Source: Poseidonocella sp. HB161398 (GTDB lineage: Bacteria > Pseudomonadota > Alphaproteobacteria > Rhodobacterales > Rhodobacteraceae). Taken from it: DNA of 64,000 nucleotides. The notes under the pieces are model-generated. The model was not told where the DNA came from. It ran no database searches and worked only from the letters and a program-made list of their open reading frames with translations. This document shows, in pieces, positions 50,110 through 58,103 of this stretch. Positions within the stretch are counted from its first letter, which is position 1, and each line of letters starts with the position of its first letter. Location of the stretch: NCBI RefSeq assembly GCF_005870025.1, contig NZ_VATA01000001.1, forward strand, positions 62,001 through 126,000, given 5' to 3'. The translations under genes were made by a program, and so were the position numbers.

Positions 50110-51426
50110 TCAGATGTCGAGGGTGTTCTCCTTCTCCCATCGCGAGAAATGCGAGACGAAGGAGGTCCATTCCTGCATCTTCATCTTCACGTAGGAGCCG
50201 GAGAAGGACTCGCCCAGCATCGCCTTGAGGCCGGCATCCGCGTCGAAGGCCCGGAGCGCGTCGAGCAGATTCAGCGGCAGCTTCGGCGCATCCTTGACCG
50301 TGTGGCCCTCGGCATACATGTCGATGTCCCGGCGCGGGCCCGGATCGGCCTTGGCGCGCAGCCCCGAAAGGCCCGCCGCGATGATGACGGCCTGCAGCAG
50401 GTAGGGGTTCGCCGCGCCGTCGGGCAGGCGCAGCTCGAACCGGCCCGGGCCCGGGACGCGGACCATGTGGGTGCGGTTGTTGCCGGTCCAGGTCACGGTG
50501 TTCGGCGCCCAGGTCGCCCCCGAGATCGTGCGCGGCGCGTTGATCCGCTTGTAGCTGTTCACCGTAGGGTTGGTGATCGCGGCCAGCGCCTCGGCATGCT
50601 TCATGATCCCGCCGAGGAAATGCCCGCCCCGCTCGGAGAGCCCGACCTCGCCCAGCTGCCCGCCGGCATCGCCCGCGAAGGCGTTGACCTTGCCGTCGAG
50701 ATCCCAGACCGAGATATGCGCGTGGCAGCCATTGCCGGTCAGCCCCTCGATCGGCTTCGGCATGAAGGTGGCGCGCAGGCCGTGCTTCTCGGCGACGGAC
50801 TTCACCATGAACTTGAAGAAGCTGTGGCGGTCGGCGGTGACCAGCGCGTCGGCGAAGTCCCAGTTCATCTCGAACTGGCCGTTGGCGTCCTCGTGGTCGT
50901 TCTGGTAGGGGCCCCAGCCCAGCTCGGCCATGTAGTCGCAGATCTCGGCGATCACATCATAGCGGCGCATCACCGCCTGCTGGTCGTAGCAGGGCTTCTC
51001 CGCGGTATCGAACGGGTCCGAGATCGCCGTGCCCTCGGGGGTCAGCAGGAAGAACTCCGCCTCGATCCCGGTCTTGACGCGCAGCCCCTCCGAGGCGGCC
51101 TCGGCGACGAGCTTCTTCAGCACGTTGCGCGGCGCCTGCTCGACGCTTTCGCCTTCCATCACGCAATCGGCCGGCACCCAGGCGACTTCCGGCTTCCAGG
51201 GCAGCTGCACCACCGCGGCCGCGTCCGGCACGGCCAGCATGTCGGGATGCGCGGGCGTCAGGTCGAGCCAGGTGGCGAAACCGGCGAAGCCCGCTCCGTC
51301 CTCGGCCATGCCGGCAATCGCCTGGGCGGGGACCAGCTTCGCGCGCTGGCCACCGAAGAGGTCGGTATAGGAGATCATGAAGTACTTGATGCCGCGGTCG
51401 GCGGCATAGGCGGCGAGATCGGTCAT
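50110..51426 (-). CDS. gmaS: Gamma-glutamylmethylamide synthetase (glutamine synthetase family)
   Basis: A 438-residue glutamine synthetase-fold ligase. Metal- and ATP-site segments are KTGIEAEFFLL, DHEDANGQFEMNWDF, GLTGNGCHAHISVWD and RTHMVRVPGPGRFELRLPDGA. Linked mgsABC and mgdABCD identify it as GmaS rather than an ordinary glutamine synthetase. It condenses methylamine with glutamate using ATP, the entry step of the indirect methylamine pathway. ATG at 51426 follows AAAGGACGCGAAG. It is the last gene of mgsA-mgsB-mgsC-gmaS. Confidence 0.92.
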   Translation of the reverse strand: MTDLAAYAADRGIKYFMISYTDLFGGQRAKLVPAQAIAGMAEDGAGFAGFATWLDLTPAHPDMLAVPDAAAVVQLPWKPEVAWVPADCVMEGESVEQAPRNVLKKLVAEAASEGLRVKTGIEAEFFLLTPEGTAISDPFDTAEKPCYDQQAVMRRYDVIAEICDYMAELGWGPYQNDHEDANGQFEMNWDFADALVTADRHSFFKFMVKSVAEKHGLRATFMPKPIEGLTGNGCHAHISVWDLDGKVNAFAGDAGGQLGEVGLSERGGHFLGGIMKHAEALAAITNPTVNSYKRINAPRTISGATWAPNTVTWTGNNRTHMVRVPGPGRFELRLPDGAANPYLLQAVIIAAGLSGLRAKADPGPRRDIDMYAEGHTVKDAPKLPLNLLDALRAFDADAGLKAMLGESFSGSYVKMKMQEWTSFVSHFSRWEKENTLDI

Positions 51427-51455
51427 CTTCGCGTCCTTTTCCCTGTCATATGCGC

Positions 51456-51477
51456 GGGGCGGATCCGTGCCCGCCCC
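51456..51477 (-). terminator. Hairpin between mgsC and gmaS
   Basis: GGGGCGG N8 CCGCCCC forms a 7-base stem in the 73-base gap between mgsC and gmaS. It probably adjusts relative mRNA levels within the operon rather than ending it. Confidence 0.4.
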
Positions 51478-51499
51478 GTCCTTCACTCGTCTGTCCGGA

Positions 51500-52825
51500 T
51501 CAGAAGCCCGGCTTGCCCGGCCACCAGTCAGTGCCCGCCAGCGGCACCCGCGCCATCGCGGCCGCCTCCATGGTCAGCGCGCAGAGATCCTCGGGCTCCA
51601 GGTTGTGGACATGGCTCTTGCCGCAGGCGCGCGCCAGCGTCTGGCATTCCAGCGTCATCACGTTGAGGTAGTTCCGCAGCCGCCGCCCGCCCTCGACCGG
51701 GTCGAGCCGCGCGGCAAGCGCCGGATCCTGGGTGGTGATGCCGGCCGGGTCGCGCCCCTCGTGCCAGTCGTCATAGGCGCCGGTCGTGGTGCCGAGCTTC
51801 TGGTACTCGCTTTCCCATTTCGGGTCGTTGTCGCCGAGCGCCACCAGCGCCGCGGTGCCGATCGCCACGGCATCCGCGCCGAGCGCCAGCGCCTTGGCCA
51901 TGTCCGCGCCCGAGCGGATGCCGCCCGAAACCACCAGCTGCACCTCGCGGTGCATGCCCAGATCCTGCAGCGCCTGCACGGCGGGACGGATGCAGGCCAG
52001 CGTCGGCTGGCCGACATTCTCGATGAAGACGTCCTGGGTGGCCGCGGTGCCGCCCTGCATCCCGTCCAGCACGACCACGTCCGCCCCGGCCTTCACCGCC
52101 AGCGCCGTGTCGTAATAGGGCCGCGCGCCGCCGACCTTGATGTAGATCGGCTTTTCCCAGTTGGTGATCTCGCGCAGCTCGAGGATCTTGATCTCCAGAT
52201 CGTCCGGGCCGGTCCAGTCGGGATGGCGGCAGGCCGAGCGCTGGTCGATCCCCACCGGCAGGTCGCGCATCCCCGCGACGCGCTCGGTGATCTTCTGGCC
52301 AAGCAGCATGCCGCCGCCGCCGGGCTTGGCGCCCTGCCCGACCACGATCTCGATCGCGTCGGCGCGGCGCAGGTCGTCGGGGTTCATGCCGTAGCGCGAG
52401 GGCAGGTACTGGTAGACCAGCTTCTCGGAATGGCCGCGCTCTTCCTCGGTCATGCCGCCGTCGCCGGTCGTCGTCGAGGTGCCCGCCAGCGTCGCGCCGC
52501 GTCCCAGCGCCTCTTTCGCATTGCCCGAGAGCGCGCCGAAGGACATGCCCGCGATGGTGACGGGGATCTTCAGCTCGATCGGCTTCTTGGCGAAGCGCGT
52601 GCCCAGCGTCACGCCGGTGCCGCATTTCTCGCGGTAGCCTTCCAGCGGATAGCGCGACATCGAGGCGCCGAGGAACAGCAGGTCGTCGAAATGCGGGACC
52701 CGGCGCTTGGCGCCGCCGCCGCGGATGTCGTAGATGCCGGTTTCCGCCGCGCGGCGGATCTCGGCATTCACCTCGCGCGAGAAAGTCCAGCTCTGGCGCG
52801 GCTCGGTCGGGGGGGTCTTGTCCAT
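51500..52825 (-). CDS. mgsC: N-methylglutamate synthase subunit C (glutamate synthase FMN domain)
   Basis: A 441-residue FMN-binding TIM-barrel homologous to the central domain of glutamate synthase. Segments include IPVTIAGMSFGALSGNAKEAL, TGDGGMTEEERGHSEK, IEIVVGQGAKPGGGGMLLGQ, VVLDGMQGGTAATQDVF and VSGGIRSGADMAKALALGAD. With MgsA and MgsB it makes N-methylglutamate from gamma-glutamylmethylamide and 2-oxoglutarate. The start ATG at 52825 overlaps the mgsB stop (TGATG). A frame open further upstream runs antisense-free into mgsB and is not the real start. Confidence 0.92.
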   Translation of the reverse strand: MDKTPPTEPRQSWTFSREVNAEIRRAAETGIYDIRGGGAKRRVPHFDDLLFLGASMSRYPLEGYREKCGTGVTLGTRFAKKPIELKIPVTIAGMSFGALSGNAKEALGRGATLAGTSTTTGDGGMTEEERGHSEKLVYQYLPSRYGMNPDDLRRADAIEIVVGQGAKPGGGGMLLGQKITERVAGMRDLPVGIDQRSACRHPDWTGPDDLEIKILELREITNWEKPIYIKVGGARPYYDTALAVKAGADVVVLDGMQGGTAATQDVFIENVGQPTLACIRPAVQALQDLGMHREVQLVVSGGIRSGADMAKALALGADAVAIGTAALVALGDNDPKWESEYQKLGTTTGAYDDWHEGRDPAGITTQDPALAARLDPVEGGRRLRNYLNVMTLECQTLARACGKSHVHNLEPEDLCALTMEAAAMARVPLAGTDWWPGKPGF

Positions 52826-53508
52826 CAGTATGCGTCCGCGTGGTCGATGTTGAAATTGTAGAGCGTCCGGGCAGACCCGTAGCGGCGGAACTCCTCCGGC
52901 TTCGCCTCGGCCCCGGCCTTCGCCAGCAGATCCGCCAGCAGCGCGAGATGCTCGGGGCGCATCTCCTTCTCGACGCAGTCCGCGCCGAGCGACTTGACGG
53001 CGCCGCGCACGAAGATCCGCGCCTCGTAGAGGCTGTCGCCGAGCGCTTCGCCCGCATCGCCCAGCACCACCAGGTTGCCCTTCTGCGCCATGAAGGCCGA
53101 CATGTGGCCGATGCTGCCATGCACGACGATGTCGATGCCCTTCATCGAGATGCCGCAGCGCGAGGAGGCATTGCCCTTGATGTTCAGGAGCCCGCCATGG
53201 CCGGTCGCCCCGGCATACTGGCTGGCATCGCCCTCGATCGTGACCGTGCCCGACATCATGTTCTCGGCCACGCCCGGCCCGGCCGAGCCCTCGACCGTGA
53301 TGGCAGCCTCCTTGTTCATGCCCGCGCAGTAATAGCCCGTCGAGCCCTTCACCGTGACCGCAAGCGGCCCGTCGAGCCCGACCGCCACGGCATGGGCGCC
53401 GCGCGGATTGGCGATCTCGTAGGCGGCATTGGCCTGCGCCTTCGCCGCGCCCTGCAGCGTCTCGTTGATTTCGCGCAGGCTCAGCTGCGCCATGTCCAGA
53501 ACGGTCAT
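52825..53508 (-). CDS. mgsB: N-methylglutamate synthase subunit B (GXGXG domain)
   Basis: A 227-residue protein homologous to the C-terminal beta-helix domain of glutamate synthase. The repeated Gly pattern is clear (MSGTVTIEGDASQYAG, GGLLNIKGNASSRCGI, DIVVHGSIGHMSAFMAQ, NLVVLGDAGEALGD). The domain structures the large synthase subunit. It lies two bases after mgsA, and its stop overlaps the mgsC start. A helical tail of about 45 residues follows the beta-helix. Confidence 0.92.
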   Translation of the reverse strand: MTVLDMAQLSLREINETLQGAAKAQANAAYEIANPRGAHAVAVGLDGPLAVTVKGSTGYYCAGMNKEAAITVEGSAGPGVAENMMSGTVTIEGDASQYAGATGHGGLLNIKGNASSRCGISMKGIDIVVHGSIGHMSAFMAQKGNLVVLGDAGEALGDSLYEARIFVRGAVKSLGADCVEKEMRPEHLALLADLLAKAGAEAKPEEFRRYGSARTLYNFNIDHADAY

Positions 53509-53510
53509 TC

Positions 53511-54404
53511 TCAGCGCTCCCAGAAATAGACGGTGGCAGGCTCGGGCTCCCAGACCCGCGCGGCCTCGATGCCCGGCAGATCCGCGAAGGCGCGGTATTC
53601 GGAGGCGAAGGCGACATAGTCGCCGGTCTCGGCCATCACCGCGGGCTTGCAGGCGATCGGGTCGCGCACCACGCCGAAGCCGGTCTCGGTGCCGGTGACG
53701 AAGGTGAAGAACCCGTCGAGATCCGCGAGCGTCCCCTCCAGCGCCTCGCCCAGCGTCGCGCCCTCGGCGATCCGCGAGGAGATGTAGGCCGCGCCCACCT
53801 CGGTGTCGTTCTCGGTGCGGGTGAAGACGCCCTTCTTCGCCAGCTTGCGGCGCATCTGGTTGTGGTTCGACAAGCTGCCGTTATGCACGAGGCACTGGTC
53901 GGCGGCGGTCGAGAACGGGTGCGCGCCAAGCGTCGTGACGGCGGATTCGGTGGCCATGCGGGTATGGCCGATGCCGTGGCTGCCGCCCATGGCGCGGATG
54001 CCGAAGCGCTCGGCCACGTCCTTCGGAAGCCCGGTCTCCTTGTAGATCTCCATCGACCGGCCGGTGCCCATCACCCGCAGCCCGCGCGCCTCGAGCGCCT
54101 CGAGAAGCGGGGCGAGCGCGCCTTCCGCGACCGACAGCACCGCATGGGTGTCGACCGCCTTCATCGCCACCGGCGTGCCGAGCTCTTCCGCGAGCGCGTC
54201 GCCCAGCCCGGCAAATGCCGCGGCGGGCGCGTCCGACTGGATGGTGACCTTGACCTGGCCCCGGGCGCCGTCATCGCCGTAGATCGCGATCCCGGCGCTG
54301 TCCGGCCCGCGATCCGTCATCGTCACCAGCATGTCCGCGAGCATCGCGCCCAGGCGCGGGCGCAGTCCCTCATTCTTCAGAAATAAGCCGACAATGCCAC
54401 ACAT
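53511..54404 (-). CDS. mgsA: N-methylglutamate synthase subunit A (class II glutamine amidotransferase)
   Basis: A 297-residue class II amidotransferase. Cys2 after the initiator Met is the nucleophile (MCGIVGLFLKNEG). TDRGPDSAGIA, GIGHTRMATES, HNGSLSNHNQMR and NDTEVGAAYI are the substrate-binding loops. It would release methylamine from gamma-glutamylmethylamide for transfer by MgsBC. ATG at 54404 follows TATGGAGGACCC; the frame further upstream is not coding-like. It is the first gene of its operon, preceded at 77 bases by the A+T-rich repeat annotated separately. Confidence 0.92.
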   Translation of the reverse strand: MCGIVGLFLKNEGLRPRLGAMLADMLVTMTDRGPDSAGIAIYGDDGARGQVKVTIQSDAPAAAFAGLGDALAEELGTPVAMKAVDTHAVLSVAEGALAPLLEALEARGLRVMGTGRSMEIYKETGLPKDVAERFGIRAMGGSHGIGHTRMATESAVTTLGAHPFSTAADQCLVHNGSLSNHNQMRRKLAKKGVFTRTENDTEVGAAYISSRIAEGATLGEALEGTLADLDGFFTFVTGTETGFGVVRDPIACKPAVMAETGDYVAFASEYRAFADLPGIEAARVWEPEPATVYFWER

Positions 54405-54480
54405 GGGTCCTCCATAAGGGTCTGGGAGGCGGCGATTCCGCCTGTCCCTGACAGCCTTAGGAGGAAACAAACATTCTTGC

Positions 54481-54509
54481 CAGTAAAATTCACTGCCTCG
54501 CAGGAAATT
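54481..54509. promoter_or_regulatory. Candidate operator upstream of mgsA, shared with 56581-56609
   Basis: A 29-base A+T-rich sequence with two half-sites, AGTAAAATTCACTG and CAGGAAATT. It matches 20 of 29 bases at 56581-56609 without gaps. The distance to the downstream minus-strand start codon is about 77 bases here and about 71 at the other site. Confidence 0.5.
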
Positions 54510-54555
54510 TTTTTCTCCCCGGGGAATACTGCCCGGAAAACCGGCCGAGGCGGTC

Positions 54556-55194
54556 TCAGCCCTTCTGCGGATAGGTGATGATCGACAGGTAGCGGATCGG
54601 CAGGCGCTGCAGCTCCTCGGGGCCGTGCGGCGCGTCGGAGTCGAAGAGCAGCGTGTCGCCCGGCTCCATCCGGTAGAGCCCGTCGCCATGGCGGTAGCCC
54701 ATCTCGCCCTCGAGCATGTAGAGCATCTCGATCCCCTCGTGCTGGAAGGTGGGGAAGGTGTCGCTCTTGTCGGTCAGGGTGATCATGTAGGGCTCGACCA
54801 CCACGCCGGAATTGTTCGACCCGATATGGCCGAGCAGGTGGTACTGGTGCCCGGCCCGCGTGCCCGCGCGGTCGGTCTCCGCCCCCTCGCCCGCCTTGAC
54901 CAGCATGCAGCCGCGCTCTTCCTCGAAGCCCGAGAAGAGCTGCACCAGCGGCACGCGCAGCGCATGCGCCAGGGTCTGGATGGTCGAGAGCGAGGGCGAG
55001 ATCACGCCGTTCTCGATCTTCGAGAGCATGCCGACCGACAGCCCCGCCGAGGCGGCGAGCTCCGCCCCGGTCAGCCGCTGGCGCTTGCGCAGCTCGCGCA
55101 CCGACCGGCCGATCGCGACTTCCAGGTTCTTCTCGCGCACCTCCCGGATGGCATGGGGGTTCTGTCCCGGCCGGGCCTCCGCCGTCTTCTTCAT
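54556..55194 (-). CDS. XRE-family regulator with C-terminal cupin
   Basis: A 212-residue regulator. The helix-turn-helix is LTGAELAASAGLSVGMLSKI then ENGVISPSLSTIQTLAHAL (about 42-80), and the C-terminal cupin has TFQHEGIEMLYMLEGEMGYR and MEPGDTLLFDSDAPHGPEE. It lies 35 bases after the gene for the signal-peptide-less binding protein and upstream of mgsA, all on the minus strand. It probably binds the 29-bp elements at 54481 and 56581, and so regulates mgsABC-gmaS and its own operon. The ligand is unknown. Confidence 0.87.
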   Translation of the reverse strand: MKKTAEARPGQNPHAIREVREKNLEVAIGRSVRELRKRQRLTGAELAASAGLSVGMLSKIENGVISPSLSTIQTLAHALRVPLVQLFSGFEEERGCMLVKAGEGAETDRAGTRAGHQYHLLGHIGSNNSGVVVEPYMITLTDKSDTFPTFQHEGIEMLYMLEGEMGYRHGDGLYRMEPGDTLLFDSDAPHGPEELQRLPIRYLSIITYPQKG

Positions 55195-55229
55195 CGCTGC
55201 CTCGTCCTTTTCCTGCCGTCGCGCGCCGC

Positions 55230-56510
55230 CTACGGTTCGCCCATGGCGCGCCGCAGATCAGGTTTCAGCCGCTGGTGCCAGAGCTGATCGAGCTTGCCCA
55301 GCTCCTCGATCAGGGTGCCGCCATGCGCCTCCAGCCAGTCGAGCACCGAGCCGAAGCCCTGGATCCGCGCCTTGCCGTCGCGGATCGCCACTACCGGCCA
55401 GTCGCCGACCAGCGCATTGTCGATGCCGTAGACCTCGGTGCCCCACCAGCGCGCCATGCCGAAAGCGTGCGGCATCTGCCGCCCCCGCTTCATCGCCGCC
55501 AGCACCGAGGGCGCGGCCAGGCTTTCCGCCGTCTCGACCGCCGCGTGCCAGAGATCCAGAATGGCAGCGTATTCCCAGCTGACCGCCGTCCACTGGCCGG
55601 GGAAGCGGTCGACATAGGCGTCGTAGAAGGCCTTCGGGCGGCGGAAGAAGAACTCCGCCGATTCCAGCGCCGGATCGTCGAAATCGGGGAACTGGAAGGT
55701 GAAGCGCTCCATGAACTCGGGCGAGGTGCGCGCCACCAGCCGGTCGTAGCCGTCGCAGGTGCAGGCCAGGATCTCGCCCTTGAAGCCCGCCTCGTAGGCC
55801 GCGACGGTCAGCGCGTCGATCACCGGCGGCGCCGAGGAGCACCAGCACAGGATGTCCGGCGCCGCGGCCATCATGTCCCGGACGATGGCCGCGGCATCCG
55901 CGCTTTCCGCATCGTAACGGGTTTCATGGACGATCTCGCGCCCGGCGACGCGGAAGGCAGCCCGGTAGGTCGCCAGCGACGGCAGGCCCAGCCGGTCGGT
56001 CTGCGAGCAGAGCGCCACGCGCCGCGCCTGCGGCCGGTGCCGCGCCAGCCAGTCGACGCCGGTGACATTGAAGAAGGGATGCACCTCGCTCGGCGCGATC
56101 AGGAAGGGATGCTCGGGCGTCAGGTCCGAGGGCAGCAGCGTCGCGGTCAGCACCCGGCGCTCAGCCAGGTAGGCCAGGGCCAGCGCCATCTCCGCCCCGC
56201 CCAGCGTCAGCACCAGCCGGACGCGGCGCGTCTCCACCATCTCGCGCGCCGCCGCCAGCGCCGCCATCTCGCCCAGGGCGCTGTCCTCGACCACCAGCTC
56301 CACCTGGTGGCGCTTGCCGCCGAGCATCAGCCCGCCATGCGCATTGATCCAGTCCGCCCAGATCCGGCAGCCGTCGATTCCCGGCCGTCCCCAGGGCTCT
56401 TCTGGGCCGGAAAACGGCACCAGAGCGCCGATCCGCACCGGCGCGCGGTCCTGCACGCTCAGCCGCGGCAGGTTGCCCGTCGCCAGTAGGCGCTGTGCCA
56501 GCGATGCCAT
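55230..56510 (-). CDS. Amide/urea-type substrate-binding protein without signal peptide
   Basis: A 426-residue type I periplasmic-binding-protein fold (FmdD/AmiC/UrtA type): RIGALVPFSGPEEPWGRPGI, WINAHGGLMLGGKRHQVELV, APSEVHPFFNVTGVDW, SSAPPVIDALTVAAYEAGF and WEYAAILDLWHAAVETA. The N terminus, MASLAQRLLATGNLPRLSVQ, is not a signal peptide, and no permease or ATPase genes are nearby. AmiC of Pseudomonas is a cytoplasmic sensor of this fold. Cotranscribed with the XRE-cupin gene, this protein may be a cytoplasmic amine or amide sensor. The frame above ATG 56510 crosses the promoter. Confidence 0.82.
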   Translation of the reverse strand: MASLAQRLLATGNLPRLSVQDRAPVRIGALVPFSGPEEPWGRPGIDGCRIWADWINAHGGLMLGGKRHQVELVVEDSALGEMAALAAAREMVETRRVRLVLTLGGAEMALALAYLAERRVLTATLLPSDLTPEHPFLIAPSEVHPFFNVTGVDWLARHRPQARRVALCSQTDRLGLPSLATYRAAFRVAGREIVHETRYDAESADAAAIVRDMMAAAPDILCWCSSAPPVIDALTVAAYEAGFKGEILACTCDGYDRLVARTSPEFMERFTFQFPDFDDPALESAEFFFRRPKAFYDAYVDRFPGQWTAVSWEYAAILDLWHAAVETAESLAAPSVLAAMKRGRQMPHAFGMARWWGTEVYGIDNALVGDWPVVAIRDGKARIQGFGSVLDWLEAHGGTLIEELGKLDQLWHQRLKPDLRRAMGEP

Positions 56511-56580
56511 CGCGACCCGTTTCCCTTCTGCCCAAAATCTAGCCGTCCGCCCGGTGCGGCTCCGGAAATGATATTCCCCC

Positions 56581-56609
56581 AAAGAAAATTCATTGACCAC
56601 CAGAAAATT
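56581..56609. promoter_or_regulatory. Candidate operator in the tmm/binding-protein intergenic region
   Basis: AAAGAAAATTCATTGACCAC plus CAGAAAATT, with two AGAAAATT half-sites 17 bases apart. It is the partner of 54481-54509. It is placed about 71 bases before the binding-protein start and about 93 before the tmm start. Confidence 0.5.
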
Positions 56610-56649
56610 ATGGCCCACCCAAAATCATCATAAGGAACCAATTTCTAAC

Positions 56650-56660
56650 TTTGGTCCAAA
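56650..56660. promoter_or_regulatory. Candidate GntR operator upstream of tmm
   Basis: TTTGG T CCAAA is a perfect odd-centred palindrome, 42 bases upstream of the tmm start. It is the same motif as TTTGGACCAAT before amt. Confidence 0.55.
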
Positions 56661-56701
56661 CCACCTTCAGGACAGCCGAGAACAGCGCAGGGAGATATGC
56701 C

Positions 56702-58045
56702 GTGAAGAAACGAGTTGCCGTCATCGGAGCGGGGCCCTCCGGCCTTGCCCAGCTCCGCGCCTTCCAGTCCGCCGCGCAGAAGGGCGCGGAGATCCCCGAA
56801 ATCGTCTGCTTCGAGAAGCAGTCGAACTGGGGCGGGTTGTGGAACTATTCCTGGCGCACCGGGGTCGACGAGCACGGCGAGCCGGTCCATGGCTCGATGT
56901 ACCGCTACCTCTGGTCGAACGGGCCGAAGGAAGGCCTTGAATTCGCCGACTATTCCTTCGAGGAACATTTCGGCAAGCAGATCGCCTCCTATCCGCCGCG
57001 GGCCGTGCTCTTCGACTATATCGAGGGCCGCGTGCTGAAGGCCGATGTCCGCGGCTGGATCCGCTTCTCCAGCGTGATCCGCTGGGTCGAGTCCGATCCA
57101 GAGACCGGGCAGTTCGCCGTCACCGTCCATGACCTGGCCGGGGACCGCGTCTACCGCGAGATCTTCGACCACGTGATCGTCGCCTCGGGGCATTTCTCCT
57201 CGCCGAACGTGCCGGACTATCCCGGCTTCGACCAGTTCAACGGCCGCATCCTGCATGCCCATGACTTCCGCGACGCGCGCGAATTCGAGGGCAAGGACGT
57301 GCTGGTCGTCGGCGCCTCCTATTCGGCCGAGGATATCGGCTCGCAATGCTGGAAATACGGCGCGCGCTCGGTCACCAGCTGCTACCGCTCGGCGCCGATG
57401 GGCTTTGACTGGCCGCAGAACTGGGAGGAGAAGCCCGCGCTCGAGCGGGTCGAGGGCCGCACTGCCGTCTTCTCCGACGGGAGCTCGCGCGAGGTCGACG
57501 CGATCATCCTGTGCACCGGCTACCGCCATGTCTTCCCCTTCCTGCCCGACGAGCTGCGGCTGAAGACGGCGAACCGGCTGGCGACGGCGGATCTGTGGAA
57601 GGGCGTGGCCTATGTCCACAACACGGCGCTGTTCTACCTCGGCATGCAGGACCAGTGGTTCACCTTCAACATGTTCGACGCCCAGGCCTGGTTCGTGCGC
57701 GACATCATCCTGGGCCGCATCGAGGTGCCCGCCGACAGCCAGGCGCTGATGGCCGATGTCGCCGAGCGCGAGGCGCGCGAGGAGGCCTCGGACGACACCA
57801 AATACGCGATCCGCTACCAGGGCGACTACGTGAAGGAGCTGATCGCCGAGACCGATTATCCCTCCTTCGATGTCGACGGCGCCTGCGAGGCCTTCTTCGA
57901 ATGGAAGGCGCACAAGGCCGAGAACATCATGGGCTTCCGCGACAATGCCTATCGCTCGGTGATCACCGGCTCGATGGCGCCCCTGCACCACACGCCGTGG
58001 AAGGACGCGCTGGACGACAGCATGGAGGCCTACCTGGCCAACTGA
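56702..58045 (+). CDS. tmm: Trimethylamine monooxygenase
   Basis: A 447-residue flavin-containing monooxygenase that matches bacterial Tmm throughout. The FAD motif is GAGPSG (9-14), with [13 protein letters not shown], the FMO signature-like [11 protein letters not shown], the NADPH motif [18 protein letters not shown] and the C-terminal [17 protein letters not shown]. It oxidises trimethylamine to TMAO with NADPH and O2. The start is GTG at 56702, after AGGGAGATATGCC; an ATG at 56651 overlaps the palindromic operator and is rejected. A hairpin separates it from tdm. Confidence 0.95.
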   Translation: MKKRVAVIGAGPSGLAQLRAFQSAAQKGAEIPEIVCFEKQSNWGGLWNYSWRTGVDEHGEPVHGSMYRYLWSNGPKEGLEFADYSFEEHFGKQIASYPPRAVLFDYIEGRVLKADVRGWIRFSSVIRWVESDPETGQFAVTVHDLAGDRVYREIFDHVIVASGHFSSPNVPDYPGFDQFNGRILHAHDFRDAREFEGKDVLVVGASYSAEDIGSQCWKYGARSVTSCYRSAPMGFDWPQNWEEKPALERVEGRTAVFSDGSSREVDAIILCTGYRHVFPFLPDELRLKTANRLATADLWKGVAYVHNTALFYLGMQDQWFTFNMFDAQAWFVRDIILGRIEVPADSQALMADVAEREAREEASDDTKYAIRYQGDYVKELIAETDYPSFDVDGACEAFFEWKAHKAENIMGFRDNAYRSVITGSMAPLHHTPWKDALDDSMEAYLAN

Positions 58046-58058
58046 CCCGCCTGCCGAC

Positions 58059-58075
58059 GGGGGCCTCCGGCCCCC
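58059..58075 (+). terminator. Hairpin between tmm and tdm
   Basis: GGGGGCC TCC GGCCCCC is a 7-base stem in the 58-base gap. There is no T run; partial attenuation is likely, because tdm has no obvious promoter of its own. Confidence 0.4.
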
Positions 58076-58103
58076 GGATCCCCCAGTCAAGGAGACCCGT
58101 GCC

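Noticed and set aside
51500-53617. mgsC as a 705-residue protein starting at 53617
   Set aside because: The longer frame overlaps all of mgsB in another frame. The real start is ATG 52825, coupled to the mgsB stop, where similarity to glutamate synthase begins.
56651-56701. ATG at 56651 as the tmm start
   Set aside because: It lies inside the TTTGGTCCAAA palindrome and has no ribosome-binding site. GTG at 56702 has AGGGAG at good spacing and matches the usual Tmm N terminus.
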